This document shows, piece after piece, positions 8,180-18,220 of a stretch of 64,000 nt of DNA. The notes beneath the pieces were generated by a model. The model searched no databases. It was not told where the DNA came from and saw nothing but the letters and a program-made list of their open reading frames with translations. Position numbers and translations under genes: made by a program. Location: the NCBI RefSeq assembly GCF_001015195.1, contig NZ_LDES01000040.1:18477-82476 (forward strand). Reading direction: 5' to 3'. The DNA is from Sphingomonas sp. Y57 (lineage in GTDB: Bacteria; Pseudomonadota; Alphaproteobacteria; Sphingomonadales; Sphingomonadaceae). Position 1 is the first letter of the stretch. The number at the start of each line of letters is the position of its first letter.

Positions 8180-8347
8180 ATGCACAAGTTCTCGAAGCTC
8201 CTTCGCGACAGCCGCGGCGCGACCGCCATCGAATATGGCCTCATCGCGGCGCTGATCGCGGTCGCGGCGATCACCGCGATGACGGCGCTGGGCAACCAGC
8301 TTTCGACGACGTTCAACAATGTTAGCAACAATATGAAGGCCTCCTAA
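8180..8347 (+). CDS. flp: Flp/Fap-type IVb pilin
   Basis: A 55-aa pilin precursor. After a basic leader (MHKFSKLLRDSRG) comes the prepilin peptidase site, cleaving between Gly13 and Ala14. Glu at position +5 of the mature protein is present (ATAIEYGLIAALIAV), the hallmark of type IVb Flp pilins. The remaining hydrophobic helix continues to about residue 38. ATG 8180 is preferred over the in-frame ATG 8171 because AAGGA ends 8 nt upstream of 8180. No tad/cpa assembly genes are nearby. About 240 bp without genes precede it and hold its promoter. A strong terminator follows. Confidence 0.9.
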   Translation: MHKFSKLLRDSRGATAIEYGLIAALIAVAAITAMTALGNQLSTTFNNVSNNMKAS

Positions 8348-8374
8348 GGGCTCTTCCCAAACCCGCTTCCGCTG

Positions 8375-8407
8375 CCCCGGCCGGTGTGTCCCCGGCCGGG
8401 GTTTTTT
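8375..8407 (+). terminator. Rho-independent terminator of the pilin gene
   Basis: A perfect 10-bp stem CCCCGGCCGG (8375-8384) / CCGGCCGGGG (8392-8401) with a 7-nt loop is followed by TTTTTT (8402-8407). It begins 27 bp after the pilin stop. Confidence 0.92.
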
Positions 8408-8478
8408 CTGTGGCGGACGCGGCGGGGGAGCCTATCCGGGCCTTGCCCCGGCGCGCACCGTTCCCTAACTGTTCGCGG

Positions 8479-10758
8479 GTGACCCAGGATATCCCCGTTC
8501 CCGAACCCGCCTATCTGCGCGGCCTCAACCCGCCGCAGCGCGAGGCGGTTCTCACCACCGAGGGGCCAGTGCTGGTTCTCGCCGGCGCCGGTACGGGCAA
8601 GACAGCGGCGCTCACCGCGCGGCTTGCGCACCTCGTTGCGACTCGCCGGGCATGGCCGTCGGAAATTTTGGCCGTCACCTTTACCAACAAGGCCGCGCGC
8701 GAGATGCGTGAGCGGGTCGGGCGGCTGCTGGGCCAGGCAGTCGAGGGCATGCCGTGGCTGGGCACGTTTCACTCGGTGGCGGCGCGGATGCTGCGCCGCC
8801 ATGCGGAATTGGTCGGCCTCACCCCCAGCTTCACTATCCTCGACACCGACGACCAACTTCGCCTGCTCAAGCAGTTGCTGGCGGCGGCGGACCTCGACGA
8901 GAAGCGCTGGCCCGCCCGCCAGCTCGCCGGATTGATCGACCGCTGGAAGAATCGCGGCCTGACCCCGGCGGACATCGACGCGGGTGAGGCGGAGCAGTTC
9001 GCCAACGGCCGCGGCGGGGAACTCTATCAGCAATATCAGGAGCGGCTGCGTGCGGTGAACGCCTGCGACTTCGGCGACCTGTTGCTCCACATGCTGACCA
9101 TATTGAAGACCCACCGCGACGTGCTCGCCGATTATCAGCAGCGCTTTCGCTATGTGATGGTCGACGAATATCAGGACACCAACAGCTCCCAATATCTCTG
9201 GCTCCGCCTGATCGCACAGGAGCGCAAGAATATCTGCTGCGTCGGCGACGACGACCAGTCGATCTATTCCTGGCGCGGCGCCGAGGTAGCGAACATCCTC
9301 CGCTTCGAGCGCGATTTTCCCGGCGCGGCGGTGATCCGGCTGGAACAGAATTACCGTTCTACTCCGCACATCCTGGCGGCGGCGAGCGGGCTGATCGCGC
9401 ATAATGGCGGCCGGCTCGGCAAGACGCTGTGGACCGAGGCGGCCGACGGCGAGAAGGTCCGCATCGTCGGCGTCTGGGACGGGCCCGAGGAGGCACGTCG
9501 GGTCGGCGACGAGATCGAGGCTCACGAGCGCGGCGGCGGCAAGCTCGACGACGTGGCGATCCTGGTCCGGGCCCAGTTCCAGACCCGCGAGTTCGAGGAC
9601 CGCTTCATCGCGATCGGCATGCCCTACCGCATCGTTGGCGGCTTCCGCTTCTACGAACGCGCCGAGATCCGCGATGCGCTCGCCTATCTGCGGGTGATCA
9701 GCCAGCCGGCCGATGACCTCGCCTTCGAACGGATCGTCAACACGCCCAAGCGCGGGCTGGGCGACAAGGCGGTCGCCAAGCTTCACCAGCTTGCCCGCGC
9801 GGAGGGTATTCCGCTGGCGCTGGCCGCCGCGCGCATCCTAGGCACCGACGAGCTGACCCCGCAGGCGCGCCGTGCCCTCGGCAATCTCGTCGGCGACATC
9901 GCACGCTGGCGCGACCTGCTGTCGCAGCTGTCGCACCCCGAACTGACCCGGCAGGTGCTGGAGGAATCGGGATATGTCGCGATGCTCCAGAACGAGAAGT
10001 CGACCGAGGCCGAGGGCCGGCTGGAGAACCTCAACGAGCTCGCGCGTGCCATGGAGGATTATACGACGCTGGGCGACTTCCTCGAGCATGTCAGCCTTGT
10101 GATGGACAACGACGCCGAGGCGGAGACCGCCAAGGTGACGGTGATGACGATCCACGCCGCAAAGGGGCTGGAGTTCGACACGGTGTTCCTGCCAGGCTGG
10201 GAGGAAGGCGTCTTCCCGTCGCAGCGGTCGCTCGATGAAGGCGGGCTCGCCAGCCTCGAGGAGGAAAGGCGGCTCGGCTATGTGGCGATCACGCGGGCAC
10301 GGCGGCGCTGCACCATCATCCATGCGGCCAACCGCCGCATCTACGGGCAATGGACATCGTCCATCCCATCCCGCTTCGTCACCGAACTGCCCGGCCAGCA
10401 TGTCGAGGCCGAGACAACCATGTCGGGCGGCGAGTCGCTGTGGCGCGCGCAATGGTCCGAGCACGCCGATCCCTTCGCTCATGTCGGCCGGTCGCAGGGC
10501 AGGGGCCCCGGCTGGCAGCGCGCAACCGCGGCGGGCGGCCTCGGCAGCCCGCAGGCGGGTTCTCGGGTGGTCGAGGCACGCGCCTCTGCGGTCAGCTTCG
10601 CCCAGGCGCCGCGCAAGGACATCGCGCTCGGCCAGCGCGTCTTTCACACCAAGTTCGGCTATGGGGCTGTGGCGGAGATCGAGGGCAACAAGCTGGAGAT
10701 CGACTTCGAGCATGCCGGCCGCAAGCGGGTGCTCGACAGCTTCGTCAGCCCGGCCTGA
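8479..10758 (+). CDS. uvrD: UvrD/PcrA-type ATP-dependent DNA helicase
   Basis: A superfamily 1A 3'-5' helicase of about 759 aa, acting in nucleotide excision and mismatch repair. Motifs in order are LNPPQREAV (Q motif), AGAGTGKT (Walker A), TFTNKAAREM (Ia), GTFHS, VDEYQDTN (Walker B), GDDDQSIYSWRGA (III), QNYRST (IV), MTIHAAKGLEFDTVFLPG (V) and YVAITRARRR (VI). The C terminus has the Tudor-like segment GQRVFHTKFGYGAV typical of UvrD/PcrA. The frame is open from 8386, but that part overlaps the pilin terminator. GTG 8479, giving (M)TQDIPVPEPAYLRG, is the likely start. Confidence 0.95.
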   Translation: MTQDIPVPEPAYLRGLNPPQREAVLTTEGPVLVLAGAGTGKTAALTARLAHLVATRRAWPSEILAVTFTNKAAREMRERVGRLLGQAVEGMPWLGTFHSVAARMLRRHAELVGLTPSFTILDTDDQLRLLKQLLAAADLDEKRWPARQLAGLIDRWKNRGLTPADIDAGEAEQFANGRGGELYQQYQERLRAVNACDFGDLLLHMLTILKTHRDVLADYQQRFRYVMVDEYQDTNSSQYLWLRLIAQERKNICCVGDDDQSIYSWRGAEVANILRFERDFPGAAVIRLEQNYRSTPHILAAASGLIAHNGGRLGKTLWTEAADGEKVRIVGVWDGPEEARRVGDEIEAHERGGGKLDDVAILVRAQFQTREFEDRFIAIGMPYRIVGGFRFYERAEIRDALAYLRVISQPADDLAFERIVNTPKRGLGDKAVAKLHQLARAEGIPLALAAARILGTDELTPQARRALGNLVGDIARWRDLLSQLSHPELTRQVLEESGYVAMLQNEKSTEAEGRLENLNELARAMEDYTTLGDFLEHVSLVMDNDAEAETAKVTVMTIHAAKGLEFDTVFLPGWEEGVFPSQRSLDEGGLASLEEERRLGYVAITRARRRCTIIHAANRRIYGQWTSSIPSRFVTELPGQHVEAETTMSGGESLWRAQWSEHADPFAHVGRSQGRGPGWQRATAAGGLGSPQAGSRVVEARASAVSFAQAPRKDIALGQRVFHTKFGYGAVAEIEGNKLEIDFEHAGRKRVLDSFVSPA

Positions 10759-10796
10759 GAATATATTTCTACCTAGGAGGTAGAAATATATTCTCA
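10756..10796. repeat. Perfect AT-rich palindrome overlapping the uvrD stop codon
   Basis: Two 19-bp arms (10756-10774 and 10778-10796) are exact reverse complements around a 3-nt loop AGG. The arms begin TGAGAATATATTTC and so include the uvrD TGA. The AT-rich arms stand out sharply from the GC-rich surroundings. The element could act as a terminator in either direction, as an mRNA 3' cap, or as a binding site for a dimeric protein. It is unlike the GC-rich palindromes elsewhere in the window. Confidence 0.85.
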
Positions 10797-10847
10797 TCGC
10801 TGCGTTGGCGGTTGCGGGAGGCCCGGCCGACCGCCTAGAGGAAAACC

Positions 10848-12133
10848 ATGGCGAAGAGCGCGCACCCTCTCTCGATCCCGGCCTATCGCTCTTACTGGCT
10901 GGCTCGGTTCGCTTCCACGCTCGCACTCAACGGCATGGTCGTGATCATCGGCTGGCAGGTCTACGACGTCGCCCGGCGGACGATGCCCCCGCGCGAGGCG
11001 GCGTTGCAGCTCGGGCTGATCGGTCTCGTCCAGTTCTTGCCGCTGATGCTCCTGACGCTGGTGACCGGCCTGGTGGCCGACCGCATCGACCGGCGCTGGA
11101 TCGCGCGCGGCACCGCCGCGCTGGAGATGCTCTGCGCCGCCGCGCTGGCGCTGCTGACCTGGTTCGATCTCATCAACCTTCCGGCGCTGTTCGTGATCGC
11201 GGCGCTGCTTGGTGTCGCGCGGGCCTTTGCCGGGCCTGCTCTCCAGGCGCTGGCGCCCAATCTGGTTCCGAAGGCGGTGCTGCCGGCGGCCATTGCGGTC
11301 AGTTCGTTCGCCTGGCAGGTCGGAGCGATCGCCGGGCCTCCTCTCGGCGGCTATCTCTATGCGATCCATCCGCCGCTCGCTTATGCGGTGAGTGCCGGCC
11401 TGCTCGCACTGGCAACCGTCATGCTGCTGCGGATCGGGCCCGTGCCGCGGGCCGTGATCACCGGGGCGCAACGCCCCTGGGGCCAGATGATGGAGGGGAT
11501 ATCCTACCTCAGGCGGAACCGGCTGGTGCTCGGGGCGATCTCGCTCGACCTGTTCGCGGTGCTGCTCGGCGGTGCCACCGCCATGCTGCCCATCTATGCG
11601 CGCGACATCCTCCATGTCGGGGCGTCGGGGCTCGGCCATCTCCGCGCGGCACCCGCGATCGGCGCGGCGGTGGTGGCGATCTGGCTAAGCCGCTGGCCGC
11701 TCCATTTCAACGTCGGGTTCAAGCTGCTCGTCGCGGTGGGCGTGTTCGGCGCGGCAACGATCCTGTTCGGCATCTCCTACCGCTTTCCCGATCCGATGGC
11801 GCTATCGCTGGTCTGCCTTGCCTTGCTCGGCGGCGCCGACATGGTCTCGGTCTATGTCCGCCAGACGCTGATCCAGCTCTATACCCCGGACGAGATGCGT
11901 GGCCGTGTGGGGGCGGTCTCGACCCTGTTCATCTCGGGATCTAACGAGCTGGGAGAGGCCGAGTCGGGCTTCCTTGCCGCACTGGTCGGCCCGGTCACGG
12001 CGGTCGTCGCAGGCGGGATTGGTACGATCATCGTCGCGGTCTTGTGGGCGCGGCTCTTTCCGGAAATATTGCGGGCGAGGACCTTCGATCCGCCCACGTC
12101 GTTCGAAACCGTTCCAGGTCAGGAGAAGGCAGC

Positions 12134-12137
<4 letters not shown>
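10848..12137 (+). CDS. MFS transporter, EntS/DHA3-like exporter
   Basis: A 429-aa integral membrane protein with about 11-12 hydrophobic helices. The loop [15 protein letters not shown] after helix 2 is the MFS motif A (G-x-x-x-D-R-x-x-R/K), and the overall pattern ([19 protein letters not shown] at the N terminus; [16 protein letters not shown] in the second half) is that of the enterobactin-exporter-like DHA3 group. Substrate is unknown. Its stop overlaps the start of the cysteine synthase gene by ATGA, so the two are translationally coupled and it may export a cysteine-linked compound, which is inference. Confidence 0.85.
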
Positions 12138-13051
<914 letters not shown>

Positions 13052-13066
13052 GCGGCATCAACTCAT

Positions 13067-13100
13067 GACCGTCATGCCGGTGTTCGCTGGCATGACGGTC
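13067..13100. repeat. Dispersed palindrome, copy 1 (single hairpin)
   Basis: GACCGTCATGCC (13067-13078) pairs perfectly with GGCATGACGGTC (13089-13100). It lies between the convergent cysK and AmpG-like genes, and its last bases touch the stop codon of the latter. The CGTCATGCC core matches the other copies in this window. Confidence 0.8.
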
Positions 13101-14445
13101 AGATGGCGGGCTTCGTCCCGTCCTCCTCCTCGCCCGCGCTGCCGATCGACTGATCGATCAGGCCGGCGCGCATCATCAGCCAGAACAGGATGATGCCGGG
13201 CAGGGCGACGACGGTGGTGAGCAGGTAGAAATTCACATAGCCGATCGCATCGAGCATCGCGCCCGCGCTGGTGCCCGTCAGCAGCCGGCCGACGATGCTC
13301 GCCGCGGCCGAGATCAGCGCATATTGGGCGGCGGTGAAACGCAGATCACACAGGGCCGAGAAATAGGCGACGACGGTGACGCCCCCGATCCCGCTGGCGA
13401 TGTTCTCGAACCCGATCGCTCCCGCCATCGCCCAATTATTGTGGCCGCTTGCGGCGAGCCCGGCGAAGCTCAGATTGGATACCGCCATCAGCACCAGGCT
13501 GAGCAGCACCGACCGCTTCATGCCCAGTCGCGAATAGAGGATGCCGCCGATGAAGATGCCGATCAGATAGGCCCAGAAGCCGAAGCCGACGTCATAGATC
13601 GCGATCTCGTCATTGCTGTAGCCGAGGCTGTCGAACAGCAGGCGGAAGGTGAGGTTGGCGAGCGTGTCGCCGATCTTGTGCAGCAGGATGAACAGCAGCA
13701 CGAGCAGCGCGCCGCGCCGCCGGAAGAACTCGGCGAGCGGGCCGACGATCGAAGCGACGACCTCGCCGCCAGTGCGGCGCATGGTCGGTTCGCGGTGGCG
13801 TTTGGGTTCGCCCATCACAAGCGCGGCGATCATCGCCGGCAGCGCGAAGGCGGCGCAGGCGATGTAGGCGGCACCCCAGCCCATCCGCCCCGCGACCACC
13901 AGCGCGAGTGCGCCCGCCGTCGCCGATCCGATCCGCCAGCCATATTGCGACATGCCGGCGCCGACGCCAAGCTGGCGCGCCTCGAGCAGTTCGATCCGAT
14001 AGGCGTCGATGATGATGTCGAAGGTCGCGCCCGCCGCGCCGACCAGGATCGCGGCGATCGCGGTCTCCATCAGGCCGGCCCTCGGATCGACCAGGCCGAG
14101 ATGGACGACCGATGCGATCACCAGCACGCCGATCACCAGCATCCACGACACGCGCTGGCCGAGCCGGCCGATCACCGGCAGGCGGACGCCGTCGACGATC
14201 CAGGCCCAGAGGAATTTGAGGTTGTAGACGAGGAAGGCGAGGGTGAAGGCGGTCACCGCCTTCTTGTCGATCCCGTCCTGCGCGAGCCGGGTCGTCAGCG
14301 TCGCCCCGATCATCGCATAGGGAAAGCCCGAGCTGATGCCGAGGAACAGCGCCGCCAGCGGCGCCGGCTCGGTATAGGGCCGGATCGCCGCGATGATGCC
14401 CTTGCTTTCGACGGCTGCGCCGTCCGCCCCCGATCTTTCGTTCAT
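13099..14445 (-). CDS. AmpG-like MFS permease
   Basis: A 448-aa transporter with about 12-14 hydrophobic helices. Features of the AmpG/PAT group include a start resembling PLAALFLGISSGFPYAMIG and, in the middle, a motif like KFLWAWIVDGVRLP (the W-x-P/W-D block), GATFDIIIDAYRIELL and FENIASGIGGVTVVAYFSAL. AmpG imports GlcNAc-anhydromuropeptides released during wall turnover. Substrate is not proven here. ATG 14445 is chosen as the first start giving a charged leader (MNERSGADG); the frame continues to 14574. Divergent from the dicarboxylate symporter. Confidence 0.85.
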   Translation of the reverse strand: MNERSGADGAAVESKGIIAAIRPYTEPAPLAALFLGISSGFPYAMIGATLTTRLAQDGIDKKAVTAFTLAFLVYNLKFLWAWIVDGVRLPVIGRLGQRVSWMLVIGVLVIASVVHLGLVDPRAGLMETAIAAILVGAAGATFDIIIDAYRIELLEARQLGVGAGMSQYGWRIGSATAGALALVVAGRMGWGAAYIACAAFALPAMIAALVMGEPKRHREPTMRRTGGEVVASIVGPLAEFFRRRGALLVLLFILLHKIGDTLANLTFRLLFDSLGYSNDEIAIYDVGFGFWAYLIGIFIGGILYSRLGMKRSVLLSLVLMAVSNLSFAGLAASGHNNWAMAGAIGFENIASGIGGVTVVAYFSALCDLRFTAAQYALISAAASIVGRLLTGTSAGAMLDAIGYVNFYLLTTVVALPGIILFWLMMRAGLIDQSIGSAGEEEDGTKPAI

Positions 14446-14557
14446 GCCGCGAGCATAGCGGAGCGGCGATCGGAGGGAAGAGGGCGTTCGCATCGCCGAC
14501 ACTTGACCCGGCCGGGCTTTGGCCCGACCAGAGGCGACAGCCTTTTCGGAGACGCCC

Positions 14558-15823
14558 GTGGCCAAGCGGCTCACCTATTACATTCTCGGCGCGATGATCG
14601 CCGGCATCATCGTCGGCATCACGCTCAACCGGACGATCACCGACCCCGCCACGCTGACCGATGTCACCGGCCATATCTCGATCCTCACCGAGCTGTTCCT
14701 GCGGCTGATCAAGATGATCATCGCGCCGCTGGTGTTCGCGACGCTCGTCACCGGCATCGCGCATATGGGCGACACCGCCGCGCTCGGCCGGGTCGGCTTC
14801 CGCTCGATCGCCTGGTTCCTGACCGCCAGCCTGTTGTCGCTGACCCTCGGCCTCGTCATGGTCAATCTGCTCCAGCCCGGCGTCGGTGCTGATCTGGTGC
14901 TGCCGCCCGAGGGCGCCTCGGCAGGCGTATCGCAGGCTGATTTCTCCCTGAAGCAATTCGTCACCCACTTGGTGCCGAAGAGCTTCTTCGAGGCCATGGC
15001 GACCAACGAGATCCTCCAGATCGTCGTCTTCTCGGTATTCACCGGAGTGGCCATCACCGCCGTCGGGGAGCGCGCCGCACCACTGGTCCGCGGCATCGAA
15101 GCCCTGGTGCAGGTGATGTTGCAGATCACCGATTATGTGATGAGGTTCGCCCCGTTCGCGGTGTTCGCCGCGGTCGCCACCGCGCTCGCCGAACAGGGGC
15201 CGGGCATTCTCCTCAGCTTCGGCAAGTTCATGGGCAGCTTCTATCTGTCCATGTTCCTGCTGTGGTGCGTCCTGTTGCTGCTGTGCTACCTGATCGTCGG
15301 CGGCCGATCGAAGCTGTTGATACGCTATATCCGCGAGCCGATCCTGCTGGCGTTCAGCACCGCATCCTCGGAAGCGGCTTTCCCACGCACGCTCGAGGCG
15401 CTCGACCGGTTCGGCGTGCCGCCGCGCATCGCCAGCTTCGTGCTGCCGCTCGGCTATTCGTTCAACCTCGACGGGTCGATGATCTACTGCACCTTCGCCA
15501 CGATGTTCATCGCGCAGGCCTATGGGATCGAGCTGACCTTCGCGCATCAGGTGACGATGCTGCTGATCCTGATGGTGACGTCGAAGGGGATCGCCGGGGT
15601 GCCGCGCGCCAGCCTGGTGATCATCTCGTCGACTCTGGCCTTCTTCGACATTCCCGAGGCTGGGCTACTGCTGATCCTCGCGGTCGACCATTTCCTCGAC
15701 ATGGGTCGCTCGGCAACCAACGTCGTCGGCAATGCGGTGGCGAGTGTGATCGTCGCGAAATGGGAAGGCGGGCGGCTCGACGAGATCGAGCCAGCGGAGA
15801 TCGAGCCGCCCCGCGCGCCCTGA
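14558..15823 (+). CDS. Dicarboxylate/amino acid:cation symporter (DAACS family)
   Basis: A 421-aa secondary transporter of the glutamate/C4-dicarboxylate family. LFLRLIKMIIAPLVFATLVTG is the family signature in helix 2. The serine-rich re-entrant hairpin LLAFSTASSEAAFPRTLEAL, GYSFNLDGSMIYCTF and DMGRSATNVVGNAVAS are the substrate- and sodium-binding elements. GTG 14558 is preferred over the upstream TTG 14519 because CGGAGA sits 6 nt before it. Substrate could be glutamate, aspartate or a C4 acid; the sequence does not decide. Confidence 0.92.
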   Translation: MAKRLTYYILGAMIAGIIVGITLNRTITDPATLTDVTGHISILTELFLRLIKMIIAPLVFATLVTGIAHMGDTAALGRVGFRSIAWFLTASLLSLTLGLVMVNLLQPGVGADLVLPPEGASAGVSQADFSLKQFVTHLVPKSFFEAMATNEILQIVVFSVFTGVAITAVGERAAPLVRGIEALVQVMLQITDYVMRFAPFAVFAAVATALAEQGPGILLSFGKFMGSFYLSMFLLWCVLLLLCYLIVGGRSKLLIRYIREPILLAFSTASSEAAFPRTLEALDRFGVPPRIASFVLPLGYSFNLDGSMIYCTFATMFIAQAYGIELTFAHQVTMLLILMVTSKGIAGVPRASLVIISSTLAFFDIPEAGLLLILAVDHFLDMGRSATNVVGNAVASVIVAKWEGGRLDEIEPAEIEPPRAP

Positions 15824-15836
15824 CGGGGGTATTTCG

Positions 15837-15914
15837 GCGAAAGCCTGAATCTCCCTTATCTTCTGCCTCCCGGTCGTCCGGGCGGGATGAAGGCAGGGAG
15901 ATTCAGGCTTTCGC
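15837..15914. repeat. Dispersed palindrome, copy 2 (20-bp arms)
   Basis: Exact 20-bp arms (15837-15856 and 15895-15914) enclose about 38 bp that can itself pair in part. The arm reads GCGAAAGCCTGAATCTCCCT. It sits between the convergent symporter and monooxygenase genes. Confidence 0.85.
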
Positions 15915-15938
15915 TGGAATGACGGCGATATGCGCGTT

Positions 15939-16232
15939 TCAGCGCACCAGATAATCGTAATAGGAACCGTCCGGCGGGCCATCGAGCGATTCCATCAGTG
16001 CGCCCATCATCGGCAGCTTCTTGAACGGCTCCTTGGTCGCCTCATGGGCTTCGATGCTTTCCCATTTCTCGATCAGGACAAAGCGGCGCTCGTTGCCGGC
16101 GTCGCGCAGCACCTCGACGCCTTCGGAGCCGGCGAAGCCGGCGACCGCTGTGGACAGGTCGCGCAGCGCGGTTTCGAGCTCGGCGTCGCGGCCTTCCTTG
16201 GCGTGCATGATATAGAGCCGTGCGGTCGTCAT
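15939..16232 (-). CDS. Antibiotic biosynthesis monooxygenase (ABM) domain protein
   Basis: A 97-aa single-domain protein with the ferredoxin-like ABM fold: ARLYIMHAKEGRDAELETAL, then a strand RRFVLIEKWESIEAHEAT and SPYF-like end. Members are small cofactor-independent oxygenases or stress proteins such as YgiN. ATG 16232 follows GAGAGGAGA. It stands 11 bp after aguB and may share its transcript. Substrate is unknown. Confidence 0.8.
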   Translation of the reverse strand: MTTARLYIMHAKEGRDAELETALRDLSTAVAGFAGSEGVEVLRDAGNERRFVLIEKWESIEAHEATKEPFKKLPMMGALMESLDGPPDGSYYDYLVR

Positions 16233-16243
16233 GGGTTCTCCTC

Positions 16244-17092
16244 TCAGATGTCCTCGGCCAGCCGCCCGTAGAGTTCGGGCCGCCGATCGCGGAAGAAGCC
16301 GAAGGCGGCACGATGCCGCTTGGCGAGGTCGATGTCGAGGGTCGCCACCAGCACGCCCGTCTCGGTCGCGCCGAATTCGGCGAGCAGGTCGCCGCGCTGG
16401 TCGCAGATGAAGCTGTGGCCGTAGAAGGTCTGGCCGTTCTCGGTGCCGATCCGGTTGGCGGCGACCACCGGGACGACGTTCGACACGGCATGGCCGATCA
16501 TGGCGCGGCGCCACAGCCGGCTGGTATCGAGATCGGGGTCGTGCGGCTCGTTGCCGATCGCCGTCGGGTAGAACAGGATCTGCGCGCCCATCAGCATCAT
16601 CGCCCGCGCGGTCTCGGGATACCATTGGTCCCAGCAGATGCCGACGCCGACCGTGGTGCCTTCTGCCGGCCATACCTTGAAGCCAGTGTTGCCGGGGCGG
16701 AAATAGAATTTCTCCTCATAGCCCGGCCCGTCGGGGATGTGGCTCTTGCGATAGACGCCCTGCACCCGGCCATCAGGGTCGATCATCGCCAGGCTGTTGT
16801 AGTGGTGCGGCCCGTCCGCCTCGAAGAAGCTGGTCGGGATGTGGATCTTGAGCTCGGCTGCGAGCGTCTGCATCGCGCGGACGGCCTTGTGCTCGCCGAC
16901 CGGCCTGGCGCGGGCGAACATGCCCTCGTCCTCGACCTGGCAGAAGTAATGCCCCTCGAACAGCTCGGGCGGCAGCACCACCTGCGCGCCCTTGCCCGCC
17001 GCTTCGCGGATGAGCTTCGAGACTTCGGCGATGTTGGCGTCGATGTCGTCGCTGAAGGCGAGCTGGAGCGCCGCCACGCTGATCTGGGTCAT
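16244..17092 (-). CDS. aguB: N-carbamoylputrescine amidase
   Basis: A 282-aa nitrilase-superfamily hydrolase that converts N-carbamoylputrescine to putrescine, CO2 and ammonia. The catalytic Glu lies in VVLPPELFEGHYFCQ, the Lys in YRKSHIPDGPGYEEKFYF and the Cys in GVGICWDQWYPETAR. DTSRLWRRAMIGHAVSN and AANRIG are typical of the AguB branch rather than aliphatic nitrilases. The gene follows aguA by 13 bp on the same strand, which supports the specific assignment. Confidence 0.93.
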   Translation of the reverse strand: MTQISVAALQLAFSDDIDANIAEVSKLIREAAGKGAQVVLPPELFEGHYFCQVEDEGMFARARPVGEHKAVRAMQTLAAELKIHIPTSFFEADGPHHYNSLAMIDPDGRVQGVYRKSHIPDGPGYEEKFYFRPGNTGFKVWPAEGTTVGVGICWDQWYPETARAMMLMGAQILFYPTAIGNEPHDPDLDTSRLWRRAMIGHAVSNVVPVVAANRIGTENGQTFYGHSFICDQRGDLLAEFGATETGVLVATLDIDLAKRHRAAFGFFRDRRPELYGRLAEDI

Positions 17093-17105
17093 CTCGTCGG
17101 GATCC

Positions 17106-18104
17106 TCAAGCGGCCGGTATCTGCTGGCTGATGCAATGGAAGCTGCCGCCGCCGGTCAATATATGGTCGGCGCGGAAGCCGACAACCGCGCGGCCGGGAA
17201 ACAGCGCGCCGATCGCCGCCACCGCCGCCTCGTCATTGGGCGCGCCGTAGAGCGGCACCACCACCGCGGCATTGCCGATGTAGAAGTTCATGTAGGAGGC
17301 GGGGATGATCTCCCCCCCATCCTCGCCTTCGCTCTCGATCGCACCGGGGGAGGGGATGCCTACCACCTGCAGCCCGAACGCCAGCGCGCGTGCCCTGGCA
17401 TCGGCATAGACCGCCGCGTTCGGATCGTCCTGGCCCGCCGGCTCGGGGATCGCGATCACCCCCGGCGCGACGAAGCGGGCGAGATTGTCGACATGGCCGT
17501 CGGTATGGTCGTTGGCCAGACCGTCGCCGAGCCACAGCAGCCGATCGATGCCGAGCCCTTCGGCCAGCCGCGTCTCGATCGCGGCGCGGTCCAGGTCGGG
17601 ATTGCGGTTCGGGTTGAGCAGGCATTGCTCGGTGGTCACGCCGATGCCGGCGCCGTCGACGTCGATCGCGCCGCCCTCGAAGATCCAGTCGCGGGTGCGG
17701 ACGGGATGGCCGGTGCGGGCCGCGAGCCGCGCGCCGATGCTCTCGTCGCCGGGCAGCTCATATTTGCCGCCCCACCAGTTGAAGCCGAAATCGGTCGCGG
17801 CAAGACCGTCCCGGCCGCGCACGATGATTGGCGCACTGTCGCGCAGCCAGATATCGCCGAACGGCTCCACGATCACCTGCGCAGCGTCGCCAGCCAGCTC
17901 GGCGGCGCGGTCTGCGGAGGTTTGGTCCGCGGCGACCAGGATCACCCGCTCGCCCTTGCCGCCGGCATGGACGGCGCGGGCGAAGGCGATCACCTCGGCG
18001 CACGCGGGCTCCAGGTCGTCCTCCCACAATTCGGGGTGGCTCGGAAAGCCGATCCAGACGGCGTCGTGCGGGCCCCATTCGGCGGGCTGGCGATAATCGG
18101 TCAT
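17106..18104 (-). CDS. aguA: Agmatine deiminase
   Basis: A 332-aa guanidino-modifying enzyme converting agmatine to N-carbamoylputrescine. Family motifs are EWGPHDAVWIGFP, FGDIWLRDSAPIIV, FNWWGGKY, NDHTDGHVDN (catalytic His) and the C-terminal GGGSFHCISQQIP with the catalytic Cys. With aguB it makes a two-step route from agmatine to putrescine. Start ATG 18104; divergent from the epimerase gene about 115 bp away. Confidence 0.95.
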   Translation of the reverse strand: MTDYRQPAEWGPHDAVWIGFPSHPELWEDDLEPACAEVIAFARAVHAGGKGERVILVAADQTSADRAAELAGDAAQVIVEPFGDIWLRDSAPIIVRGRDGLAATDFGFNWWGGKYELPGDESIGARLAARTGHPVRTRDWIFEGGAIDVDGAGIGVTTEQCLLNPNRNPDLDRAAIETRLAEGLGIDRLLWLGDGLANDHTDGHVDNLARFVAPGVIAIPEPAGQDDPNAAVYADARARALAFGLQVVGIPSPGAIESEGEDGGEIIPASYMNFYIGNAAVVVPLYGAPNDEAAVAAIGALFPGRAVVGFRADHILTGGGSFHCISQQIPAA

Positions 18105-18220
18105 GCCGCGCCAGATAGCGATCGGAGGTGACGGTTCAAAGGGTGAATTGCGTGCGAAAGGCGCGACCGGGCGACATTGCCAATTCCCGCCGTAACGAAG
18201 ATCGGCTAGGCGTCCCTTCC

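Noticed and set aside
13610-15547. 645-codon minus-strand frame
   Set aside because: Spans the AmpG-like gene in another frame and the antisense of the symporter; no recognisable domain.
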